Origin: Ectocarpus siliculosus | Taxonomy: Eukaryota > Sar > Phaeophyceae > Ectocarpales > Ectocarpaceae | Length of the DNA stretch: 64,000 nucleotides | Assembly: GCA_000310025.1 (NCBI GenBank) | Contig: FN647968.1 | Coordinates: forward strand, 378,801-442,800 | Direction: 5' to 3' | Shown here: positions 1 to 10,458 of the stretch, one piece after another | Position numbering within the stretch: the stretch's first letter is position 1 | Layout of the letters: each line of letters begins with the position of its first letter | The notes under the pieces: model-generated | The model's input: only the letters and a program-made list of their open reading frames with translations | What the model was told of the DNA's origin: nothing | Databases searched by the model: none | Made by a program: the position numbers and the translations under genes

Positions 1-1661
1 GTATACACCGAACCCAATCGCGAAGGTAGCACCCCGCTCGCACCTTTCCCGGGTCCGGCCCGATCCCTTCCGCCGTGACTTGATGTCCCAAGAACGTCAC
101 CACCTTCACCCCCAGGTTCGTCTTCTTAGGTGCCAGTTTCAGGTTGAACTTGACCATGCGCTCGAAAAACCTTTCCAGGTCGCGCACGTGTTCTGCCCCG
201 TCCCTAGTTTGTCAATGTCCTCCGGCTCCCACAGTTTCGCATTGAAGTCGAAATGGACGTCTCGAATGTGCGGAGGCACCCTCTGCCACAACCGCCTGAA
301 CGCCACCTTTCTTGTACAAACGATGCCGGACTTCCCGTATCCAACAGAGCCTCCCACGACATCATCTTGGTCGCTCTTGACCCCGCGAACACTTGCACTC
401 TTGTCGTATGTCGATGTCGATCCATCGTCAAATCCCCACCGACCGACCGAGTAAATGGTGACAGGTAGTCCACCGCTTCACCGTGGTTGGACGAGAAGCT
501 CCTCGTCGCCAGGCCATCACCCTCGGTGTTGTGCACCACCGAACGGCCCCCCTCCTCCTCTACAATCTTCCTCTGCGAGTCGTCCTCGATGTTCTCGCGT
601 GATGATTGTTCTGCGCCTACCCCAGCCCCCCCGAGATTCTTCTTTGATCCCGGCCCTTGGCTCTGCTTTCTTCCCATCTGCCCGCGACATTTCTTTTCGT
701 CATGATAATACCCGGGACCTCTTCCACCTTGCACCTCCACCCTGCGGAATTCCTTGTTATTCACGCCATATCTTTCACCCCCTTCACCCTTCACCTCCTT
801 CCCGCGGAATTCTTTGTTATTCACGCCATATCTTTCACCCCCATCACCCTTCACCTCCTCCCCGCGGAATTCTTTGTTATTCTCGCAATATCTTCCCCCC
901 CCTTCACCCTTCTCTTCTGCTTGACCACCCACAAAGCAGTTCGGCCAAGGTGCTGCCGGCAAGCTGGCCAACGGACCGTCGCACCATCAATTTTTTCTCT
1001 CCCTCCTCCTTTCCTCCATACGATGTGCTTGCCACTGCTTCAAGCGATTCAACCATCGATCCCACCTTGCTTTGACTTCAGCCGGTGACCCGTTTGCCAA
1101 ATTACGGTTCAACATGTTTGAGGCGTTAATGTAACCCTTGTCACAATCACGCACAAAGTGTCCTTCACTACCACAGTTCAAACATCTTGACCCGAATGCC
1201 CGCCGGTGTCTGTCCTTCTCCTCGACAGACGTGAACCACGCGTAAAAGGGGCAATCCTTCATTTGGCTGTTAGTGCGGGGCGACACGTGAATGTCATAGA
1301 CTCTTCGAAACTCTGCACATTCATCTTCATAATCGATCTCGTCCACCGTCATCACCCTTCTCCCCCCATATCCACCATCCAACCTGCTCGGAGACGCGGA
1401 CCGAAAGGTATTTGTTCCACCTGACCCTGTCCCCCCTCCTCCATCCCTTTTCTGTCCCTGCCTCCCCCCCGAGGAACCCGTCACTGGTTTTGTAGAGAGA
1501 ACCGTCAGAGATGGCGTGGCTAACCCGGGTGCCTTGGTTTTGTGCCTGATCGTGGAAGACCCCTTCAATGTGGAACGATTCTTAGCTAGTGTCGATATTT
1601 TCACTGCAGTGCCTAACACAGACGATCGGGAGAGATTCGGGTGATTGTCAATTACTATCAT
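1..1661 (-). mobile_element. Degraded Ty3/gypsy-type LTR retrotransposon fragment (gag zinc knuckle, protease, RT tail)
   Basis: Read on the minus strand, this is a broken gag-pol cut by the left window edge. An open frame at 987-1661 ends with a retroviral-type zinc knuckle, CLNCGSEGHFVRDC (CX2CX4HX4C), which in gag binds RNA. The next frame (204-971) carries the aspartic-protease motif LLDTGSPASFV near its end. At about 1-190 a third frame encodes the end of a reverse transcriptase, with KLAPKKTNLG and VTFLGHQVTAEGI, typical of Ty3/gypsy RT just before RNase H. The RT catalytic core is absent between protease and this tail, and the frames are joined by shifts, so the copy is dead in this form. 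No LTR is visible within the window. Superfamily assignment rests on motif order and the RT tail; a BEL-like element is less likely. Confidence 0.8.
740..915. repeat. 60-bp tandem repeat inside the retroelement ORF (about 3 units)
   Basis: Three near-identical 60-bp units, each starting around GCGGAATTCTTTGTTATT. On the minus strand they lie in frame in the protease ORF and encode a 20-residue charged repeat containing NNKEFRG. They sit upstream of the protease motif, so copy number would vary the length of a gag-protease spacer without breaking the frame. Confidence 0.8.
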
Positions 1662-4041
1662 GGCCTGGTTTGTTGTTCTTTTTCACTGTACGTCCGCAGA
1701 CACATTCTGACAGCACTTCAGACAGCAGCTTTGTGCCCCGCCAGCTTCTTGTTCCATGCCTACCATGGTGTTTTTGTACAGACAGCACTTCAGACAGCAG
1801 TATGCTGTAGTCGGCAATGTCGTTTTGGTACAGAGTGTGACAGGCAGGGGGTGATGCTACAGTACTACTGTAGTCGAACGGTGGGACGGACGTGCAGTAG
1901 TTCAGTTTTTTTTAGGCGCGCATATGCGGTGCTCCAGGGATTTTAGGTGTACCCCTTCGGGCTCTTGTATACCTTGTTCTTTTACGTGTGTGTGCGTGTT
2001 CTTTACATCCTCAGATGGCTCTAGCACTCTCGTGACCACGGGCTCAGAGTCTTTGCTAGATTTTGGCATTTAGCAATTGGCATACGGTTTAATGTGAAGA
2101 CAACAACAACAACAACAACAACAACAACACAACAGTCTAGTGTTTTTTAGCACCTAAAGATCCTTTCCAAGTTTTCAGAACGACCTGAAATCACTTGAAG
2201 TATGTACATACCAGACGTTCGCGAATGTCGAAAAAAATGGTTCTCCGGTTCTCCGGCATCATCAGCGTGTTTTTGCGGTTTGTGGTTTGTGGAAAGAAAG
2301 GCACACACACACAGCTGCAGCAGATAGCCGAGGAGCTCTCCAGGCACGCTCAGTCACTAGATTCCCGAGGAACAGCGGCTCCATAAGCACCATCAGCGAC
2401 AGGGAGGCTGCAACCACCTCGCGAGGCACGACGTGGAGTCGGGACATCGCCTCAAGGCCGCCCTGCTCTCCAGCCGGCGCTATTAGGCCGCAAAGCACGA
2501 ACTCGTGAGTGTTCGTACTGCTGTGAAGGGAGGCCAGCTGGAGAACGGGAGCCGCCACAGACAAGGGGGAGCAAGAGAGTGGCTCTGAGCGTTGTGAGTG
2601 AACCTGTCGTGTTGAGTAACCCGCAGCTTGGGCCTTTTGCCCAAGTCCCTGTGTCAAACACGGGACACGGGACACTTCTCCCGTCGATTTTGATGAGCAA
2701 CCTGTACTAAATGGACAGCAGTGCTGCAGCGGTCTCCTGCGACTCGTTGTCCGGAACAGGAATTATCGGTACGGTACGGTAGAGCATCATCAGAGAGAGA
2801 TGCTGTTCCCCGGACTCGGTGTGCAAGGATCTCGGTATTGTAGCTTGCGCGAGACGGGACGGGAGAGCCCCCCCCCAACGAGCACCTCGGGCGAATGGCT
2901 CCATTCAGCTGAAAGTAGCCTGAGGACGGGATCAGCAGTCAGGCCAGGGCTGTAAGGTGCTCATGTTTTTTCTCAAGCCCTTAACAGTAGTACAAGGTCG
3001 GCGGGTTCCCTTCGGTGGCATTGCCTGTGTGCGTGCGGCCTTAACGCGGCAGTAGGGACCGATATCAGCAGTGCCAGCAACTCGTCAAGCTTGTTGCCGC
3101 TCATTTAAATACAAACCGCTGTGTGTGTGTCTGCGCACTCGGTTGCTACTACTGCTGCAGTCTTTTATGCATGCGAGAAGAAAAGGTGACTGATACCGGA
3201 TAAATTCGAGCGGTTGTAGCGGCGCTCCGTGTCACTACATGGCAACAGGCAACAACTGCCAGCCCGTGGTACACACCTACAACAGACAGCAGCGCGGAAT
3301 CAAACCGGGGACTGCTGTGCGATCTGTCCCTAGATGATTGGTGAGAGACAGCGGATGATGTGTTGCTAAAACAAACAAGAACGATTCCGGACAAGCAACA
3401 CTACTGTAGTCCCCAAGAGGGGAGCTGCTGTAGCGGAGCTTCAAGCACCAAAAACATTTTACGTAAACATGCACACAGGGGGACACATGCAAATGTCATT
3501 CACCCACACCCTTCACTGGCCGAAAATATCCCACGCAGGGAAATAAAAGGATAAAAGGCTACGCCTGGAACCGGTTTCTTGCTCCACTACAGCGCCGGAA
3601 CTTAACCCCTTCATCTTGCAACTAGTTGATTTACAATCAAAGCAATTCAGGTACTCCTGAACATAAGTTATTCTGCTTGGCAGGGGCATGAAACCGGCTC
3701 ATAACCCTAACCCCAAACCCAGCCGATATAGGATAGGTTGGCGCTTGTTGGCTAGGTTCTGGGTTGGTGTGCCGGTATTGGCGCTAGGTTGGTGTTGATG
3801 AGAGAATATCTAGGTTGTTATTGCTTGGATAGGTGCTAGGTTGGCGTTGATGCGATAAATCATGTAGGTTGTTACAGCTTGGACAGGTGCTAGGTTGGTT
3901 CCTGACGTGGGTAGGTGCTAGGTTGGTGGTGCTAGGAGTAGGCTTAGGTCGCTCTTGGATGATAAACGGTGCTCGTGCAGGTCTGTAATGGCGGGACTTC
4001 CAAGTGTGGGTGCACGGCATATGTGCGTCCCCCTGGGTGCA

Positions 4042-4152
4042 TCGAATATTGTTTGAGAAGAGAATAGAGTTCCCTATGGTTGACACAGGGAACTGGGAAT
4101 ATTGTTTGAGAAGAGAATAGAGAGTTAGTTCCCCATGGTTGACAAAGGGACC
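4042..4152. repeat. Two-copy tandem repeat of about 55 bp
   Basis: The segment beginning GAATATTGTTTGAGAAGAGA and ending with GGTTGACA plus AAGGGA or CAGGGA occurs twice in direct tandem, with one 6-base insertion in the second copy. No coding capacity. Confidence 0.8.
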
Positions 4153-4355
4153 TGAGCAAGCGGCCCAAGCTGCGGGATAAAACGCTTACGACTGCACGGA
4201 AGACGATTTATCTATGTCGGCAAAGGCACACCTGTGCCACCCTTGTCTCGAGTTTGCCGAGCCACACCTCCGCCCTGTCTACCACGCGGAGGTCACAGAG
4301 GCCCCCATATTGTTTTGTAAATGGATTGTTGTTGCCACGTTTATGTGCATCGTCC

Positions 4356-4356
<1 letters not shown>

Positions 4357-4397
<41 letters not shown>

Positions 4398-4490
4398 CTC
4401 TGTCTCTGTCTCTGTCTCTGCCCCCCCCCCCCAGTCTCTCTTTCTCTCTCTCTGTCTCTCCATCTGTCTCTCTCTCTCTCTCTCTTTATT
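4357..4490. repeat. CT/TCTG microsatellite
   Basis: An almost pure (CT)n tract grades into CTGTCT units, interrupted by a C homopolymer near 4421-4430. It is the source of spurious Ser-Leu-rich and Arg-Glu-rich open frames. Confidence 0.95.
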
Positions 4491-5837
4491 CTCTCCGTGT
4501 CTCGATGTGCCTGTCTGTCGAATCTCTCTAGATATTGCTCCCTCGGTCTTGACATTGGACAATAGTTAACTTGTTCGGGACTACCAGAAAACAGGGCTGC
4601 AGAGAAAATGTCGGACGATGCTGCTGCTGTAGAGCACGCCGTGCAAAGATGTCGGGGGGAAGCACCTTTTGCTTTTTTCTTGGTTGCCGAAACGAAGAGA
4701 AAGAGAGGCAGCTAGCTCTCCACAACACGGCCGACGTCCCCATACCGGCTTTGAAGGACATCCGGTAACTACACGTCTTGGGGTACTTATCGGCTCCTTG
4801 ATGACATGTGTGAATTTCCCCTCTTCCTCGGCCCGCATTTCTGAGCACCGAACGCCTCGCGTACAAGTAGGCCCCGTACATGGAAACCTCTGGTGTTGGA
4901 GGAGTTGGGGTTCTTGGTTCCTAGCCACTGAGTACTTTTTTCTGCTGTAGTAGCGGTCATGAACCGAGCTCACAAAACGGTACTCAGGTTCTCACTGTAG
5001 ATTTTGAGTCTAAATCTTTTAGAAGCCGAAATTAAAATACATTGCTCTGAATACTCAGCGCTGACTAGTCTGATGGTTTGATGTGGACTTCTCTTAGCTA
5101 AATTTCTCAACGGACATGTTTTGAAGTGTGCGCGCTATCTGGATTTATTCTGCGGTACGAAGTAGTTTGTTTTCGGTAGTCTGACGAACTGCAAGCAGCC
5201 AAATTCTCGGCCCAAACAGGATCCTGAGACTGCTGGGGTGCATTTATTTTTTAATCGTCCACCGTCATTATCACACACAACACGCGGGGGTGAAAATAAT
5301 AACAACGAGTTCAAGGGATTCAAGGGCTGCTGGCCTATCAAAACTAATATTGCAACCAATCAACATGTTGTGCGGGCCACGAAGAGTCTTCGGCTCAACA
5401 AACAGTGAGATTGGGAGGTGATGCCGCTGTGCGTGCCACCGTTCCTTGGCGTGCCCATCGCCCCAAAATTGCAACCAACAGGCGCTCGGGCACACCAGGG
5501 CATTGCGCGGGGGAGGACCGCTGGGGGGATCGTGGGGCATTGTGGCGGAATAGCACCGGAGGGGGGGAGGGGCGGAGCGCGGAAGAAATCCTTTGAAGTA
5601 GAAAAGGCGGGGGTGCGAGGGAGGCATGCGGCCTCTGGCTGGGTCTACGCCACTGCTGCTGGTTCTGGGCCTACTAAAATGCGCGGTGAGATGGGGCGAT
5701 GCGGGGCAATCGGTTCGGCGGTGATGCAAGGGTGCGGCCGGTGATGTCCATGTCTATTATTTCGTAGTAGTTCGATTCATGTTTGTGGTTACAACAGGGT
5801 TAGGGTGAACCTATGTAGTCTGTTTCTTTCTTGGATG

Positions 5838-6064
5838 ATCTACCGTATACGACACAAGATAACACACCCCCTGGACCAATTTTCAAAGCTCGATTACTCC
5901 ATGACGAAGAGAATGCATAAACGAAACGATACGTTTTCGGAGAGCTCTCGACCAGACGACTTCAACGCCGCCGTTTTCGGCGATTTGACTCTTTCTGCTG
6001 TTGATAAATCCAGCTTTGAAAATCAGTCCAAGGGGTGTGTTATCTTGTGTCGTATGCGGTATCT
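5838..6064. mobile_element. 219-bp MITE with long terminal inverted repeats and ATCT target duplication
   Basis: The element spans 5842-6060. Its left end (ACCGTATACGACACAAGATA, continuing through CACACCCC and TTTTCAAAGCT) is matched in inverted orientation at the right end over about 50 bp. The 4-bp direct repeat ATCT flanks it at 5838-5841 and 6061-6064. It has no coding capacity, so it is a non-autonomous DNA transposon. Related copies lie at 10240-10458 and 16683-16862. Confidence 0.85.
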
Positions 6065-7412
6065 CCGTGGAGAGTGCCACACGCCGGAACCTGTCGCTCC
6101 CAGGGCACTGTTTTGGTCACACGTCTAGCCAATAAGAGGGAAGACTCTCTGTCAAACTCTTACTTCTCGCGGTAATATATTCATAGGCAAGCACCGCAGG
6201 GGGGAGGGGGTACAACAAGGGCAATTGTTCTTGTGCTGCCATTCTCTTGTCTGTGTGTCCCGGGCTACATCTTGTATGGTTTGCCGAAACGAATACAGTG
6301 GGGGGCCCGGTTTTGCGACCCCTAGTGTCACAGCGAAAGGTGGCCGCTGTTCAGGGCAGGTTGCTAAACCGAACTACCAATTATGTAGCAGTTATTGTGC
6401 ATGTACCGGGGTGCGGCGGTGCTACGTGATTTTCTGGTCGCTAATACCGACTCCCTACTGAAGTAGATATACTGGCACCCGGAGTTAATGGGACGACAAA
6501 GCAACACACACGCGCGCGCGTGCAGATCTCGTCGCGGGCTACCGTTAACCTCTCTCCCATGACACATCCTCATGGAGTCCCGGATCATGGACTTTAGATT
6601 CGCTTCAGCCGCACTGAGACTGACTGGCGTATTTTCATTGGTCAGGCGGGTAGCGCTGTCGATGCTAATAACAGAGACGCACGCGTTTCCTTCATCGGGA
6701 AGATACCGTGGGCGCTACATGCACGATTTCCGCTCTGGTTGAGTGCACTTGCCGTGTCATCTAATCCGCCTTTGTGGGCGGCGATCGTGGCAGGTGTCTC
6801 GAGATGACGCGATGATTACGGGGGGGCATTGGAAGGAGTACCTCACAAGCGAGAAGGGAAATGCCTGGTTCGAACCTTGGTGGGCAAACTACCAGCTAGC
6901 TCGGCCGTTGTTGTTGTTGTTGTTGTTGTTGGTGGTGTCTCGACTGTCGAAATTCGTGCCGATGATGGCCATGAGGATGGTGTTGGAGGGAGTGATAACA
7001 ACGATGTTGGTGGTGGCTTGTAGCGGTGTGTTGTCGCTTGTCTTTCACGTTGTTTTCGAAATTAATTCCAATGATGATGATGATGTTGGGAGAGGCGATA
7101 CCGACGGTGGTGATGAGGTGATTCTGATGGCCTTGTTTTCGTGTTTGTCGCCGCTAAAATCCGCACCAATGGTGATGTTTGATAGTGTAACTCCTCCGGT
7201 GGTCGTTGGAGGAAGAGGCGATACCGATGACGATGCTGATGTGGTGGTTGTCTGTCGTTGTTGAAGCTCGAACCGGTGGTTATGCCTCTACGCCTTCTGC
7301 TGTCGTTGGAGGAGACATCGAAAACGATGTCCTGTTGAGGTGATGGCGATGCCGATGGTGCTGTTGCTGGAGATGATCGCGAGGACGAAAAAGGGACTCG
7401 GAATCAATAGTC

Positions 7413-7480
7413 TCCGTTTCCAGTACATTGTACCACAACCAACCGCAGGAACATCCATTTAGCAACACATGTGTCTGGCG
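7413..7480 (+). other. Conserved block upstream of the GDS exon, possible small exon
   Basis: A block starting after a TTTCCAG acceptor and containing CCACAACCAACCGCAGGAAC is shared with the minus-strand gene at about 42995-43045, while the surrounding intron is not. The phase between the N-terminal block and the GDS exon requires a further piece, so this may be a small exon. I could not settle its donor. Confidence 0.35.
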
Positions 7481-8926
7481 GAAGTGGACTTGCCATGATT
7501 GCCGCTTGTCAAAACCCTTGTACGTTGGTATGCACGTACAGTGTGTGGTTGACTAGTACGCAGTAAAAGGCTCCCCTTCAATGTGTACGGTGGCTTGCCT
7601 CGCGGGCGCGGCGCAAGATGGCATGGTCAAGGTTTTTTCACAGGACGTTGTCCTCTGAACTTTCCTAGGAAGCGTTCACATAATGCCAACTGCTTAGCGT
7701 GCACACACACACAACATGTCCGTTTCCAGGAACCACGTGATGCAGGCCAAGCTCGACGTGCTCGCCTCCATTGTGGAGAGCCAACAGGGGAGCAGCAGCA
7801 GCAGCAGCAGTAGCGAGAAGCCCTTCCGTGTCCTGATGGTCGGGGATAGCACGATGAGCCACCAGTACGGGGCGATCTGCGGCTTCATGGGCGAGAGAGA
7901 GGGGCGACGATATGACCCCGAGGTGTGTGTGTGTGTGTGTGTGTGTTTTATGTTATTTTATTTTAGCGTCGACCGCGCTGACCAATGAAAAGACGTCAGC
8001 GCCAGCGGATGAAATCAAGGTCCCTGGGAGGGGGCCAGAATTCGAAAAATGTGCAATGTTGCGCTGAATGCGAATGCCCAAATGGATCTCTCTGCAATTC
8101 CTTTCACAGACACACGTGTGTGTTGTGCGTGCACAGCTTTTGTTGTTGGCATTGACCGCGCTACCCGGCCGATCAATGAAGAGATGACAAAGCGCTTCCA
8201 ATGGCCATGATCTGGGACACCGTGAGGGGGCGCAGTCAACATCTCATCTACCGAGATTGCCGCCCAGTCTAACGTAGTGTTCTCGTTCAGGCGTTTCGTG
8301 GTCATGCCGGGGGCACGCAGAACGCTCTTTCTCTCCCTCGGGACGGCGCCCTCACTTCAACGTCGGCGGTGGATGCCTTCGACATTTTTTCTCAATTTCG
8401 ATGTCGTATTGCCATATTGTCGTTTTGCAGGCGCAGGTCAGCTTGATTTGGCCTACGTTGGTGGTCTTGAATATTTCCTTAGAACCCGGGCATCGCGTGT
8501 TGCGTGTGTTTTCTGCACTCTTAAAATACGCTGTTGTTTCTCCTTTTTCGCCTTTGTCTACTGCACTCTCAAGAAAGCGCTTTGTTGCGTGTGTTCAGTT
8601 CACCTCATCCTTAGAAGCCGCTATAGTACAATCCTTGTTGCGTGTGTCCACTTCACCCCCTTTATCCAGAAAGCGCAACACGGATCCCCCGGTTGCTGCA
8701 TGGACACGTTGCCCAAAGAGGACGAGGGAGAAGGAGGAGGAGGGCGGGGGCTCTGCTTCGAGTTCGACCAGTTCCGCTTCCTTGACCCCAAGCGAGCGGC
8801 CAGGACGTCGGTGGACGCCTACTACTTCGGCAGCGGTCTCCACCTGCTGCACATGTACCCCCACTGGCCGGAGATGTACCCCATGGAACCGCTGCGAGTG
8901 CAATCGTGAGACATTCGGGTTATACG

Positions 8927-8990
8927 GTTAGGGTTGTTAGGGCTAGGGCTGGGGTTGTTAGGGTTAGGGCTGGGGTTGTTAGGGCTAGGG
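8927..8990. repeat. Telomere-like GTTAGGG/GGGCTAGG minisatellite in an intron
   Basis: About four units built from GTTAGGG and GGGGTTGTTAGGG lie 20 bases after the donor at 8906. The minus-strand paralogue has the complementary array (41497-41600) at the same place in the same intron, so the array predates the duplication. Confidence 0.85.
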
Positions 8991-9149
8991 ACAGACCGTT
9001 GTGTTTCTGAACCAAGCTCGTGTAGTATGTTGCGATGAGTGTGCTGTCACAAGGAGTCTTCTGGAAATTGGAGTATTCCGTTCTCTATGCGAAGCGTTAT
9101 TTCGACCGTTCTATGTTACCTGGAGAGTTGCCTATTTTGGTGCCTCCGC

Positions 9150-9720
9150 GCCGCGAGCGCCCCCCCCCCCCCCCACCCCCCCCACCCCTTCGTTTTTTTT
9201 GGTTTTTTCCCCAAACCCCCTGAAAATTTTATTATTTAAAGAGGGGGTTTTTGCGAAAAAAAAAAAATAAGGGGCCTTGAAACCCTGCCCATCGGGGGGC
9301 CAAAAATTATTTATTCCCTGTTAGGCCCGGGTCCACCTTTAAAAAAAAAAGGAAGGTCCCGGGGGGGGGAAAAACCCTTAATACCACTNNNNNNNNNNNN
9401 NNNNNNNNNNNNNNNNNNNNNNNNNNNNNNNNNNNNNNNNNNNNNNNNNNNNNNNNNNNNNNNNNNNNNNNNNNNNNNNNNNNNNNNNCCCCCCCCCCCC
9501 CCCCCACCCCCCCCACCCCTCCGTTGTTTTGTGTTTTTGCACGAAGCCTCTTGAAATGTTGATTATTGAATGAGGCGTTATTGGCGAGATGAAAGACGTA
9601 AGGCGCTGTGAACGCATGCACATCGGGGTGCATAAATCTATCTATCCCATGTCAGTCCCGGATCGACCTTTAGAAGAGAAGGGAGGGTCGCGGGGGTGGG
9701 AAGACGCTTGAGTACGACTG
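9150..9720. other. 100-N assembly gap flanked by a duplicated, basecall-degraded segment
   Basis: Unknown bases fill 9389-9488. The sequence before the gap (9153-9388) follows the same path as that after it (9489-9712) through poly-C, then C(A)CCCCTTCG, and onward, but with bases smeared into homopolymers. This is what read slippage after a C run produces. The pre-gap part is probably not real sequence. See findings. Confidence 0.8.
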
Positions 9721-10239
9721 ACGGTAATCGTTCGGCTGGGGCTGATTTATGCAGATGTCAGTACGGGGATGTCTGTGCGGGATGATGGCTGACTCGTTTC
9801 GCTAGAGGAGGTGTGTTGGCATCAGCCACACACGTGCGCAATGCGTTTCCGTTCGGCGGAACCGTAAAAAAAAACACAACTGTGGCAGTGATTCTACTTG
9901 AAGAGGGGGATACCGCTGTTATTGAAAACAAATAAAAAAGAAAATAAAGAAAATAAAGAAAGGCAAAGGAGTAGGTCCGCTGCTCCTGGCTTGGAGATAC
10001 TCCATTGCACTACGGTGCGATATTGTTTTGTACGGGATGCCTGGTGAAAGAAACTGTTGAATTTGAATACTTCGTGTACCCCCTCCCCCCTGGCCTCCAT
10101 GACCGTGCATTTGTTGCTCCGTGTTTCTGTTTGCCCGCAGGTGGTTGAACTACGAAAGTCTCCTCGAGGGAGTAGTCCAAGCTGTCCGGTACAAAAGCGG
10201 ACCGAATGTGAGGTGAGTCAATCAACCTCCTAGAAGACT

Positions 10240-10458
10240 GCCGTAGGTTGCGTAAGATATCACACCCCCTGGCCCGATTTCCAAAGCTCGAATACTCGGC
10301 TGGAAAAGCAGTGACGGAGGCGAAAATGGCGTCGTTGGAACCGTCTTGTCGAGAGCTTTTCCGACAACGTATCCTTTGTAATCATCATCCTCTTCACCGT
10401 GGAGTGATCAAGCTTTGATAATCGTTCCGGGGGTGTGGTATCTTATGCAACCTACGGT
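10240..10458. mobile_element. 219-bp MITE, second copy of the ACCGTA...CACACCCC family
   Basis: Inverted ends (CCGTAGGTTGCGTAAGATAT on the left, matched on the right by CAACCTACGG preceded by GGTATCTTATG) enclose a non-coding core. Length equals the copy at 5842-6060. It sits in the intron just after the 10141-10212 exon of the SGNH gene and is absent from that intron in the minus-strand paralogue, so it inserted after the duplication. I see no clear target duplication. Confidence 0.75.

Larger units (their letters stand above)
1662..5837. other. No gene recognised; microsatellites and short repeats
   Basis: I find no supported gene here. The stretch holds a CAA microsatellite at 2101-2130, a diffuse GGTTGG/TAGGTT-rich region at 3700-3945 that resembles the dispersed repeat near 22.6 and 63.7 kb, a short tandem duplication at 4042-4152 and a long CT tract at 4357-4490. 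Open frames are short and low-complexity. Confidence 0.6.

Noticed and set aside
4208-4569. Ser/Leu-rich or Arg/Glu-rich proteins
   Set aside because: Pure CT/GA microsatellite translated in several frames.
6743-7264. 173-residue Val-rich protein
   Set aside because: Only the first 50 codons match a conserved SGNH exon block; the rest is a TTG/GATGGT repeat in the intron.
9001-9270. Conserved ORF starting MFLNQARVVCCDECA (also at 41481 minus)
   Set aside because: Shared intron sequence of the two SGNH copies that begins after the donor; the frames diverge after about 17 codons.
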